A stretch of 64,000 bases of DNA from CAMUQR01 sp963516005 (GTDB lineage Bacteria > Patescibacteriota > Saccharimonadia > Saccharimonadales > Saccharimonadaceae), in the NCBI GenBank assembly GCA_963516005.1, contig CAUPYP010000002.1, forward strand, positions 1-64,000, written 5' to 3'. Below are positions 40,751-48,861 of the stretch, piece after piece. Positions within the stretch are counted from its first letter, which is position 1. Each line of letters opens with the position of its first letter. The notes under the pieces are model-generated. The model was given only the letters and a program-made list of their open reading frames with translations, was not told where the DNA came from and did not search any database. Made by a program: the position numbers and the translations under genes.

Positions 40751-42442
40751 TTAGTTGCCGGCGATGAAGCGGTCTTTGACTTGCTCGGCGTTCAAAATCG
40801 TGTGATAAACCGCCCCAAATTGCAGATTACCCTGGAAGAAGCTTTTACCTTCAAGCGGTGAACCGTCGGCATTGCGCCAACCGAGCAACTTACCACAGCC
40901 GAGACGCCAATAACCATCATAGTCCTGCGCCTGACGCATATTGGGGTCAGAGGCAACTTCCTTACCATCAAGATATAACTTCGAACCAGCCGTAGTGGAA
41001 AAAGTCACGACCACATGATGCCATTGATTATCAGCGTAGTTTTTGCCAGGAGGTGATGCTAAAGTAAACACTTGATTACGATAAGTACCAAACACCACCC
41101 GACCGCTTTTATCAATATAAATATGGCGGTCGTTAGCACCATTATTCTCGAATTTAGTATCACCAAAACCAATAATTTTGCCATTATTATCCCCCCGTCG
41201 ATCAGTTCTAAACCAAGCCTCCAGTGAAAAATTATTCAAATCCTGATACCGATGCTGGGTGGGAATTGCCAAACACTGATCACTATTAAAATTCAACGCC
41301 CGGGCTGGGTTATCGCGCTTACAAGCGGAAGTGTTCGTGAAATTACTACTATATGAAGCACTATCAATTTTGTATTCACCACTGCGATTATTGGGCGATA
41401 AGTCGGTCTCGGTTCGCGGTGACCACCAAGATGTACGCTGATTCATACCGTACGCAGCAATTGGTCGTGGCAAGCCATGTTGCATGGCGCTTTTACAGGT
41501 AAAATGATGCGCCGTCCGCACCCGATTGGGCTGGTTTTTAATACTAGCAATAATCGATGCTAAACTCGAAAACTGCATCACTAGCAAAACTACCGTTCCA
41601 CCGATAATTAGCACCGCAATAATCTGCCGACGAGTAGCAGTTTTTGAGCCTCTACGTTGATTGGCATTTGTCGGCGGAACTTCCACCACCAAGGAAATAA
41701 ACAGTGGAATCAAACAAAATAGCACCGCAAAAATAATCTCCGGCACACTGAGCGATGGTCGTGGAACTAGAATAAAACGCCCTTTGTCATCCAGCTGACT
41801 AACTTTTGTGATACCATCTTCACCCGAGACTAGTTTTAATTCCTGAGCTTTTAAGCGAAACACTCCGGTGTTTACAATGCGCATATCAACTGCGTGATCA
41901 GTGCGTGGCATCACTCCCAGCACCGCAAAACTGACCCATGGTCTCAACCAAATCGTAATAATCGTCACCACTACCGATAACCCAATCAAACGAATTGGCC
42001 AACGCCAATACGGATTGAGCTTGTGAAAATTGGAAATTAGCCAAACAATAGTCATCCCCAAAATAAAGGCCGGAAGAGCTTTCCAAATCCAACCTAAATG
42101 TTTAGCAACCACTACTGCCCGGCCAATAATCTGCCCCGACTGCACTGTCCAGTTGTCATCAGAAGCATTTAAATCGCCTTTTGTGATAAAACCACCATCG
42201 CGCTCACCAATAATGCGGTGAGTATAGACTCGATCCTGCTGTGAAAAAGCAATAATGTCTTGGTTATGATATTGTTTAGCAGGATAAGTAATAATTAAAG
42301 TACCAACTGGCGCCGTCATACCCATACTTGGCGTGGAGACGAAAAACGCCCGATAACCTTTTGAAAAGGCAAAGAGTGCCGAGCCTATGATAACTAGGCT
42401 CAGCACTACCAACAGGGTTTGAATTATTTTACGAAAATTCAC
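40751..42442 (-). CDS. SipW-like signal peptidase I fused to a LamG domain
   Basis: 563 residues from GTG 42442, which has AGGGGAAG just upstream; the longer ATG frame would overlap the preceding gene and is rejected. After one helix comes an S26 signal peptidase domain of the archaeal/SipW kind: STPSMGMTAP with Ser39 as nucleophile, and VYTHRIIGE with His75 in place of the Lys general base. Further helices (about 120-200, 235-255 and 275-295) lead to an extracytoplasmic part whose last ~180 residues form a LamG/concanavalin-like domain (FSLEAWFRTD, NQWHHVVVTF, KLYLDGKEV). A LamG domain on a signal peptidase is odd. The upstream gene, 19 bases away, encodes the likely substrate. Confidence 0.85.
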   Translation of the reverse strand: MNFRKIIQTLLVVLSLVIIGSALFAFSKGYRAFFVSTPSMGMTAPVGTLIITYPAKQYHNQDIIAFSQQDRVYTHRIIGERDGGFITKGDLNASDDNWTVQSGQIIGRAVVVAKHLGWIWKALPAFILGMTIVWLISNFHKLNPYWRWPIRLIGLSVVVTIITIWLRPWVSFAVLGVMPRTDHAVDMRIVNTGVFRLKAQELKLVSGEDGITKVSQLDDKGRFILVPRPSLSVPEIIFAVLFCLIPLFISLVVEVPPTNANQRRGSKTATRRQIIAVLIIGGTVVLLVMQFSSLASIIASIKNQPNRVRTAHHFTCKSAMQHGLPRPIAAYGMNQRTSWWSPRTETDLSPNNRSGEYKIDSASYSSNFTNTSACKRDNPARALNFNSDQCLAIPTQHRYQDLNNFSLEAWFRTDRRGDNNGKIIGFGDTKFENNGANDRHIYIDKSGRVVFGTYRNQVFTLASPPGKNYADNQWHHVVVTFSTTAGSKLYLDGKEVASDPNMRQAQDYDGYWRLGCGKLLGWRNADGSPLEGKSFFQGNLQFGAVYHTILNAEQVKDRFIAGN

Positions 42443-42461
42443 GCTTCCCCTGCTTGCCGTC

Positions 42462-43100
42462 TTACGCTCCGAACTGCCAAGTGAGCGGTTGAGAAATTTG
42501 TAATGATTGGTAAGCGGTACCAGCTGAAGCGTCAAGTTGAACTGACACATCGATTGGCACTGATTCGCCAGCATTAATCTGAGTTTTGGTTAGTTTTTCA
42601 AGCAAGTCGATTGAAGTGGTCAAACCCGCAGCGGTACCATCATAAAGCGTTTTAGTGCCTGACACCATTTTCACCTTAACCTTAGAGCAGAGGTCGCTAG
42701 CCTGACCTGAGAAACCGCTACCACCAATTGGAGTTTGGCTACATGCAGTTGGGTTCAAGCTAAAAGTTCTCGCTGGAATCGTACCAGTATTTTTCAAAGT
42801 AATGCTAGTCACAGTTGGTGTAGCACCTGGAATCAATGTTCCGCCACCGTATTTGTTAATGGTTGAACAAGTAGCAGTGTTAGTAGTAGATGCGCCACCG
42901 TCATAGCTATTACAGGTCAAACTACCTGATTTTTCCTCCATGGTCAAGGTACCCGTACGAGCAGTGTTAATGCTGTTCTGGATACTAGCCACGATACCAG
43001 CAAAAGCTGGAGTTAAGGTAAACGCTACCATTAAAGAAGCGATGCTACCAAAAATAATTAGACCTAAACGGCCTTGCAGTTTGTGCTTTGTTGTGTTCAT
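42462..43100 (-). CDS. TasA/CalY-like secreted protein
   Basis: 212 residues with a long signal region (GLIIFGSIASLMVAFTLTPAFA, split here by cleavage after AFA) followed by GIVASIQNSINTARTGTLTMEE, then a beta-rich domain with SITLKNTGTIPARTFSLN, the pattern of SipW-dependent TasA/camelysin-like proteins. Four Cys could form two disulfides. It lies directly upstream of the SipW-like peptidase, the tasA-sipW logic in reverse order. TasA proteins form biofilm fibres in Bacillus; here a surface fibre or coat protein is inferred. AAAGGA is the Shine-Dalgarno. Confidence 0.7.
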   Translation of the reverse strand: MNTTKHKLQGRLGLIIFGSIASLMVAFTLTPAFAGIVASIQNSINTARTGTLTMEEKSGSLTCNSYDGGASTTNTATCSTINKYGGGTLIPGATPTVTSITLKNTGTIPARTFSLNPTACSQTPIGGSGFSGQASDLCSKVKVKMVSGTKTLYDGTAAGLTTSIDLLEKLTKTQINAGESVPIDVSVQLDASAGTAYQSLQISQPLTWQFGA

Positions 43101-43148
43101 TGCAATCCTTTTCTCTTTTTTTGTTGTTTTTTATATTATTGCATTATT

Positions 43149-43177
43149 ATTGTATAACACGCTTATGGAAAAAGCAA
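43149..43177 (-). promoter_or_regulatory. Promoter of the TasA-like gene
   Basis: On the minus strand TTGCTT (43172-43177), 17-base spacer, TACAAT (43149-43154). Confidence 0.65.
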
Positions 43178-43235
43178 GCTAGTTTTTTAAAAAAACATTA
43201 CATATTCATGTACTAAATATAATATGTAATAATAC

Positions 43236-43264
43236 TTGTTTTTTATGTTAAATTATTGTATAAT
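43236..43264 (+). promoter_or_regulatory. Promoter of the 43316 glycosyltransferase
   Basis: TTGTTT (43236-43241), 17-base spacer, TATAAT (43259-43264). AGGAGGG precedes ATG 43316. Confidence 0.65.
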
Positions 43265-43315
43265 TAAAAGGTATAGTTCATTAACTTATTAATTCATTTA
43301 TTAGGAGGGTATAAA

Positions 43316-44386
43316 ATGAGTAAACAAGAAATACACGTACTGTTAGCCGGCCCTGAAAAGGGCAAAAGCACGGGCATTAGCTCGCTCGTGCAAAATTTAA
43401 TGCAAGCGCTACCATCAGCCATCAAGGCTGATTTGTTTAGTAGTGATTTTTATCAAGAAGGAGTGTCGGAAGGTGGTTATATAGACCACGATATGCCACT
43501 AACAGATGAGTCACTACAAGAGTTATCTTGTAAACTTCATCAAAGCGACATAGTGCATATGCACTTAATGAGTCGCTTTGGCGAAGTCACGCAAGCGGTG
43601 ACTATTGCCGAAGTAGCAAAATGTGCAAACGTGAAATTAATTGTGCACTTCCATTGCACAATTGAAGAATTTCACGATTGCCATTCAAAAGAAGAAAAGA
43701 AAGCTATGGACAAACTCATGTCCATGACGGATTTGGTGATAGTTCAAAATCAGCTATCACTTAAGTTCGTGGAAAATAACTACAGTAATGCCGTTAGTTA
43801 TTTACCAAACTTCATAAAGAATGTACCGGCTCAGGTGCAATACGACTCCGTAAAAAGAGTTGTAGCAATCGGCAATGTCGAGCGCAAAAAAGGCGCCTAT
43901 GATATCGTCGAACTGGCACGTCTATTCCCAACACTGGAGTTTTATCTAGTAGGAGGAATTGAGCCGTCTTTTCAAGAAAAAGCTCGAGAAGAGGGATTTT
44001 TGCCAAGCAACGTAGTTTTAGCTGGCAAAAAGACTCAGGAAGAGCTAGTAGAGATTTGGCAATCTACCAGCTTATTTTTATTCCCAACATATTATATGGA
44101 GGGATTCTCGATGAGCTTATTAGAAGCCATGTCAAACGGATTACCTTGCCTGGTTTCCGATCAGAAATCAAACATGGAGATTTTACGAGATTCAACCAAC
44201 AGGCAAATCTTCGAAGTGGGCAATCTCGAAGACATGGCCAACAAGCTACAATTCTTCTGCAATCTGAGTTCTAAAGAACTAAGAGAAATTGGTGAAAACA
44301 ATCGTAAGATTGTGCTTGACAATTATACTGCCGATATTGTAGCCGATTCTTTAGTTAGGTTATACCAGGAGGTGATAAACTTATAA
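43316..44386 (+). CDS. Glycosyltransferase family 4
   Basis: A 356-residue GT-B fold enzyme. It opens HVLLAGPEKGKSTGISSLVQ, an acceptor-side loop, and the donor domain has VAIGNVERKKGAYDIVELA and EGFSMSLLEAMSNGLPCLVSD (E-x7-E motif). No membrane helix is apparent, so it is cytoplasmic or peripheral. It is monocistronic with its own promoter and terminator. Sugar donor and acceptor are unknown. Confidence 0.88.
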   Translation: MSKQEIHVLLAGPEKGKSTGISSLVQNLMQALPSAIKADLFSSDFYQEGVSEGGYIDHDMPLTDESLQELSCKLHQSDIVHMHLMSRFGEVTQAVTIAEVAKCANVKLIVHFHCTIEEFHDCHSKEEKKAMDKLMSMTDLVIVQNQLSLKFVENNYSNAVSYLPNFIKNVPAQVQYDSVKRVVAIGNVERKKGAYDIVELARLFPTLEFYLVGGIEPSFQEKAREEGFLPSNVVLAGKKTQEELVEIWQSTSLFLFPTYYMEGFSMSLLEAMSNGLPCLVSDQKSNMEILRDSTNRQIFEVGNLEDMANKLQFFCNLSSKELREIGENNRKIVLDNYTADIVADSLVRLYQEVINL

Positions 44387-44396
44387 CCTAGCACTT

Positions 44397-44424
44397 AAGT
44401 CGAGATTTTTATCTCGACTTTTTA
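44397..44424 (+). terminator. Intrinsic terminator
   Basis: AAGTCGAGAT-TTTT-ATCTCGACTT followed by TTTA. Confidence 0.85.
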
Positions 44425-44447
44425 TTTGATTTTTACCACCATTATAG

Positions 44448-44453
44448 TATAAT
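44448..44453 (+). promoter_or_regulatory. -10 box of galE, leaderless type
   Basis: TATAAT at 44448-44453, six bases before ATG 44460. Confidence 0.65.
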
Positions 44454-44459
44454 AATTAT

Positions 44460-45473
44460 ATGAAAAGTGTTTTAGTTACCGGTGGGATGGGCTATATCGG
44501 CTCTCATACAGTTATTGAATTAATTAAAAATGACTTTGAACCAGTTATTGTTGATAACCTGTCTAATTCTTCAATTAGCGTCCTAGATCGACTTGAAAAA
44601 ATCACCGGAACGAGGCCTAAATTTTATAAAATTGACTTATGCGACAAAAAAAATCTCGAAAAAGTATTTAAAAAGTACCGTTTTTCGAGCGTTATTCACT
44701 TTGCTGGGTTTAAATCAGTTGGTGAATCGGTAGCTGAACCTTTAAAATACTACCGCAATAATCTTAATTCCACACTTACTCTCCTGGAGCTTATGAATAA
44801 ATATTTCGTTAACAAACTGGTTTTTAGTTCATCGGCAACTGTTTATGGCGATCAAGTCAGTCCTCTAGCCGAAACGACACCAACAGGACAAGGCATCACC
44901 AATCCATATGGTCAAACTAAACACATTATTGAACAAATTTTACGTGATTGCGCAATCGCCAATCCTGATTTATCGATTACCGCCCTGCGCTATTTTAACC
45001 CAATTGGCGCCCACTATTCTGGATTGATCGGTGAAGATCCAAACGGCATCCCGAATAACCTATTGCCTTATGTCATGAAGGTGGCGGTTGGTGAATTGCC
45101 AGAGGTTGGGGTATTTGGTGGCGATTACCCAACGCCTGATGGTACTGGAGTACGTGACTATATCCACGTTGTTGATTTGGCACAAGGACATGTTGCGGCC
45201 ATCAACAACATTCAGCCCGGCTTCGACGCGATTAATCTAGGTACCGGCCAGGGTACTTCAGTTCTAGAAATTATCAAAGCCACTGAGCAAGCCTCTGGAA
45301 AAACTATTCCTTATGCCATTCGTGAACGACGCGCCGGCGACCTAGCAGAAGTTTTTGCTGATTGCCATAAAGCCACTGAGCTACTCCACTGGCAAGCCCG
45401 CAAAACTATTCCGCAAGCCTGCCAAGACAGCTGGAAATGGCAAAACTATCGTCACAGTTTAAACAAAAAATAA
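44460..45473 (+). CDS. galE: UDP-glucose 4-epimerase
   Basis: A 337-residue extended SDR enzyme that interconverts UDP-Glc and UDP-Gal. GGMGYIGSH binds NAD at the N-terminus, FSSSATVYG carries the Ser/Thr, and NPYGQTKHIIEQ has the catalytic Tyr-x3-Lys. RYFNPIGAH and the GVRDYIHVVDLAQGH segment are GalE-specific. It supplies UDP-Gal, which with the UGM-like enzyme at 57798 could give UDP-galactofuranose for surface glycan. Confidence 0.94.
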   Translation: MKSVLVTGGMGYIGSHTVIELIKNDFEPVIVDNLSNSSISVLDRLEKITGTRPKFYKIDLCDKKNLEKVFKKYRFSSVIHFAGFKSVGESVAEPLKYYRNNLNSTLTLLELMNKYFVNKLVFSSSATVYGDQVSPLAETTPTGQGITNPYGQTKHIIEQILRDCAIANPDLSITALRYFNPIGAHYSGLIGEDPNGIPNNLLPYVMKVAVGELPEVGVFGGDYPTPDGTGVRDYIHVVDLAQGHVAAINNIQPGFDAINLGTGQGTSVLEIIKATEQASGKTIPYAIRERRAGDLAEVFADCHKATELLHWQARKTIPQACQDSWKWQNYRHSLNKK

Positions 45474-45500
45474 TCACCATTTCAATCTTATTTCAAATAA

Positions 45501-45538
45501 AAAAATCCCGAGCTCTACACATATAAATCGGGATTTTT
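45501..45538. terminator. Terminator between convergent galE and the 45549 gene
   Basis: AAAAATCCCGA and TCGGGATTTTT, perfect 11-bp arms. Confidence 0.85.
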
Positions 45539-45548
45539 AGTGTTTATT

Positions 45549-46457
45549 TTACTTCTTATCTACTGAGCCAAAAATATAATCTTTAGAATTAAGTGAACTG
45601 CGTAGGATATGGTGTAGATAACGAATAACAATACTTAGAATAAAGAACAGACCGAAAAAGCCGAAGCTAATTAGCAAAAACAACGACGACCAGCCTTCGA
45701 TGGCGTGATTAGTTAGTTTCAAAACTAAACCATAGACCATGCCAATAGCACATATCCACAAAAACCCAAAAGCTATTTTTTGTGACAGAATCGTAATTGC
45801 ATCAGTGTAATAAATCAGCGTATCAAACATCAGCACTAAATTATCAGAAAAACTACGGCTGTTTTTGTAAGATAAATCTGTTTCGATTGAAGTGCTTTTT
45901 AAGCCAGAGACAACGTAAGCAACACTTCTGTTAACCACATGTTTACCGACTTCAGCAATTTTGTTTTGACCGCGTTTTGATGACAGAATCATCACCGATG
46001 AGCTAATATCAGTTTCAAAAATATTGCGGAAATAACGATTCAAGACGGAATAAAATATTTTGGAGCTAAGTTTAGTAGTTTTTGGTGTTAAGAACACAAA
46101 ATCGTAACCAGTTTGGCTTTTACGATACATGTCGATGATTTGTTCATAATCAATATCAAATGCCAAATCCTCAATTTCTACTAAATAATCACCAATCGCC
46201 AGAGCCATTCCAGCGTTTAGCGCCTGCTGATTACCATGTTTCATTGGCAAGTTAATCACCGTATAACGAATGCCATCCTCACTCAATTTCGCAAGTTGTT
46301 TTGAGCCTGATAAATTATCGACCACTACAATCTCAAAGTTTTTAAAATTGCGCTTTAAAATAGCGTGAATCTGTTTGATCTTATTAGCTGAGCTAGCTTT
46401 ATGATCATTTAAAACGGCGACTACTGATAGGTAATTCTGCTCTAGAGCTTTTTTCAT
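45549..46457 (-). CDS. Glycosyltransferase family 2 with two C-terminal helices
   Basis: 302 residues. A GT-A domain (about 8-225) starts LSVVAVLNDHKASSANKIKQ and has VVVDNLSGSKQL. The usual DxD is replaced by an IEDLAFDIDY segment, so activity is less certain. Two membrane helices (about 226-250 and 262-288) give the GtrB/DPM-like layout of polyprenyl-phosphate sugar transferases. It is probably the last gene of the minus-strand run 50534-45549, together with a GtrA flippase. GGAAGGAAAT precedes the ATG. Confidence 0.75.
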   Translation of the reverse strand: MKKALEQNYLSVVAVLNDHKASSANKIKQIHAILKRNFKNFEIVVVDNLSGSKQLAKLSEDGIRYTVINLPMKHGNQQALNAGMALAIGDYLVEIEDLAFDIDYEQIIDMYRKSQTGYDFVFLTPKTTKLSSKIFYSVLNRYFRNIFETDISSSVMILSSKRGQNKIAEVGKHVVNRSVAYVVSGLKSTSIETDLSYKNSRSFSDNLVLMFDTLIYYTDAITILSQKIAFGFLWICAIGMVYGLVLKLTNHAIEGWSSLFLLISFGFFGLFFILSIVIRYLHHILRSSLNSKDYIFGSVDKK

Positions 46458-46478
46458 CTTATTTCCTTCCTGCTTCTC

Positions 46479-47606
46479 TTATAATATTTCGTCTAAATCA
46501 TACATGGTGTTAATTTTACCAGAAAAAACTGTATAAAAATCCGGTTTGCTCGAATACTGTTTAATAATTGTTGGACGCGAATCATCAATTTCCGATGCCA
46601 CCATAATTGGCTTAATGGTATATAACGATTTAACATATTTAATTTCGATATCATCGCGTAAATACTTCTTAGCTGTTTGCACCATTTCATCAAAAGCTGT
46701 TTTCGGAAAAATACCACAATGAATACAGCCACGAGCATGCTCAGGATGTTTTTGTCGCTCCTTATCACCACAGCAATCATACGGTGGAATTGAATCATAA
46801 CTCGTAAAATGAGGAGTACGCGACACAGTTGTGATTGAATGGTAACTAGTTAAGCCAAATGGCATCACAGAAAAAAACGGCCCGTCCATCACCGTCAACC
46901 CAACGTTTTTAATATTATCTGATACATCACACAAGATCACTTCACAAAACTCATATTTGATTGGCAATGGCTCAAATCCGAGCATTTGATGAATAATGTT
47001 TGTTCCAGCATAAGTTGCGTTCAGCACAAAAGGAGCTGTGTATTTTTTACCACTGCGCAAAGTAAATTCATAGACTTCCCCCACTTGTTTAATTGCCACA
47101 ATGTTGGCTTTAAACTGAAAATGGCAACCCAGTTCCACTAATTCTGCATACAGCTTCTCGCTAATTTTCTTCGCATCAAAGGAATATTCTTTTGTTAAAA
47201 AAGCTTTATCAATCGTATTTTTATTAAAATATTTTTGCTTGGGAATTTCATCGCATTGCACCTGAAGATTGTCGCAAAATTGCTGGAATTGCTCACCATT
47301 TGCCCAGCTATAATCAGATGCCACAGCATAGATTTTTTCAAAACCATCATTAATTCCCTCTTTAAAATCTTGATAAAAGCGATCAAAATATTTCGCTGAC
47401 TTTGATGCTGTCGAATAAGATCGTGGATAATGATAGCCGTTATGCAACCGAGCCTGATTAACATAAGACCCTCGTTGGAAAGGCTCTGCTTCGGCTTCAA
47501 GAATTAACACCTTCGACTTAGGCTTTTTCTTTAAAGATTGCTTAGCGGCATACATACCGTAAATACCACAGCCAATAATAATTCGATCATATTTCTCAGA
47601 TTTCAT
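46479..47606 (-). CDS. FAD-dependent oxidoreductase (DAO family)
   Basis: 375 residues. The N-terminal nucleotide motif is IIGCGIYGMYAAKQSLKK and the fold resembles D-amino acid oxidase/glycine oxidase-like enzymes. A Cys-rich insertion near residue 275 (DCCGDKERQKHPEHARGC followed by IHCG) could bind a metal. The substrate is unknown; its place among glycan genes suggests oxidation of a sugar or sugar-linked group. It overlaps the GtrA gene by one base. Confidence 0.72.
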   Translation of the reverse strand: MKSEKYDRIIIGCGIYGMYAAKQSLKKKPKSKVLILEAEAEPFQRGSYVNQARLHNGYHYPRSYSTASKSAKYFDRFYQDFKEGINDGFEKIYAVASDYSWANGEQFQQFCDNLQVQCDEIPKQKYFNKNTIDKAFLTKEYSFDAKKISEKLYAELVELGCHFQFKANIVAIKQVGEVYEFTLRSGKKYTAPFVLNATYAGTNIIHQMLGFEPLPIKYEFCEVILCDVSDNIKNVGLTVMDGPFFSVMPFGLTSYHSITTVSRTPHFTSYDSIPPYDCCGDKERQKHPEHARGCIHCGIFPKTAFDEMVQTAKKYLRDDIEIKYVKSLYTIKPIMVASEIDDSRPTIIKQYSSKPDFYTVFSGKINTMYDLDEIL

Positions 47607-48064
47607 CAGTTCTCCATTTCAGCATGCTTAGTTTTAAATATGATTTTTTTTGAAAAAATATAATTAAGAATAATCACGATTGCGTTAGACATGATTTTAA
47701 TTCCTAATCCATACATTGATTGCTGATTCTGTGCAACAAATGTTGTCACGAAATAACCAACGCCAATCATAATAATTGCCTGATCAAGTACCGCCGTCAC
47801 GCCCCGCGCTGCTAAGAAATAATAGAATTCACGCACTGCGTCCTTACCACTATTTTTACTTTGAAAAACCCACAGGCGATTAGTGACATATTGAAATAGA
47901 ATGCAGATTAATGTATCTAGTATATTGCCTAACCAAACAGGTAGTTTAATTATCTCGATAAATACATAATACAAGGCGATATTCAAAACCACTGCAATCA
48001 CTCCAAAAATCAAATACAGAATTACTTCTCGATTGAGCGCACGCTTGGTAAGTGTTTTAATCAT
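47606..48064 (-). CDS. GtrA-family membrane protein
   Basis: 152 residues with four helices and the GtrA pattern (FGVIAVVLNIALYYVFIE, then a helix with FQYVTNRLWVF). GtrA proteins are proposed to flip polyprenyl-phosphate-linked sugars for surface glycan decoration. Overlaps of 1 and 4 bases with the flanking genes indicate tight coupling with the two GT2 enzymes. Confidence 0.82.
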   Translation of the reverse strand: MIKTLTKRALNREVILYLIFGVIAVVLNIALYYVFIEIIKLPVWLGNILDTLICILFQYVTNRLWVFQSKNSGKDAVREFYYFLAARGVTAVLDQAIIMIGVGYFVTTFVAQNQQSMYGLGIKIMSNAIVIILNYIFSKKIIFKTKHAEMEN

Positions 48065-48861
48065 TTATTAGCCTTCGGACGATACGCCCCAAATAGATTC
48101 GCAAACAGAATCTTTAACAAATTATAATTACCTTTAAAGAAACTAATTTTAGTCGGCGTTTTGCCTTTTTTCGGGTAAGCCCGCGTCACCGATACTTCGC
48201 AAGCTTTATAACCTAATTGTGTCGCTCGTACTGATAAATATGCCAATAATTCATAAGTGTCAAATACTTCCCGAAAAATATCGACTCGCCCATCCAATAA
48301 ATAGCGCATTGAGTAACCGCGAAAAGCGTTGGTGGTATCAGTAAACCACTGCCCGGCTGTTAATGAAATAATCGGCGCATGTAATAGTCGCAAGGAGATT
48401 AACCGTACTAACGGTGTATTAATGCCTTTACCGCCTTTTATAAACCGCGATCCTTGAATCAAGTCGTAACCGCCCTCCAGCTTTTCGATAAACTTTGGAA
48501 TATCCTCAATACTATCTTTGTTATTGCCATCAATTGTGATAATTCCGTCATAGCCACGCTCTTTGCAAAAATGAAATCCCATTCGAAATTGCGCCCCCTG
48601 CTTACCAGTACCTTTTTTTACTAGCAGAGTGTTAACACCCAATTCTTTCATCTTATCGGTTGAGCCGTCAGTTGAACCACCATCTAAGATGATAATATCA
48701 GCAATTTTATCGATGTCGTGAGCCTGGGCTCGCTTCAGCTCAGCAATAATCCGCTCACCTTCGTTAATAATCGGGATACATACGCAATATTTTGTTCGTT
48801 TGGGGTAATATTCGGTTTGTGTAAAATCCGGAACTCCCGGCGCTTGAATTAACTTGGTCAT
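48061..48861 (-). CDS. Glycosyltransferase family 2, dolichyl/polyprenyl-phosphate type
   Basis: 266 residues. CVCIPIINEGERIIAELK opens the GT-A fold, IIILDGGSTDGSTDKMKEL follows, and ITIDGNNKDSIEDIPKFI replaces the DxD with DGN. GSRFIKGG and TDTTNAFRGYS are typical of DPM1-like enzymes. There is no C-terminal helix, so it would rely on the membrane partner GtrA. It overlaps genes on both sides by 4 bases. Confidence 0.8.
   Translation of the reverse strand: MTKLIQAPGVPDFTQTEYYPKRTKYCVCIPIINEGERIIAELKRAQAHDIDKIADIIILDGGSTDGSTDKMKELGVNTLLVKKGTGKQGAQFRMGFHFCKERGYDGIITIDGNNKDSIEDIPKFIEKLEGGYDLIQGSRFIKGGKGINTPLVRLISLRLLHAPIISLTAGQWFTDTTNAFRGYSMRYLLDGRVDIFREVFDTYELLAYLSVRATQLGYKACEVSVTRAYPKKGKTPTKISFFKGNYNLLKILFANLFGAYRPKANK

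Noticed and set aside
42443..42574. Upstream ATG start for the SipW-LamG gene
   Set aside because: It would overlap the TasA-like gene by more than 100 bases; GTG 42442 has a good ribosome site and begins directly before the membrane helix.
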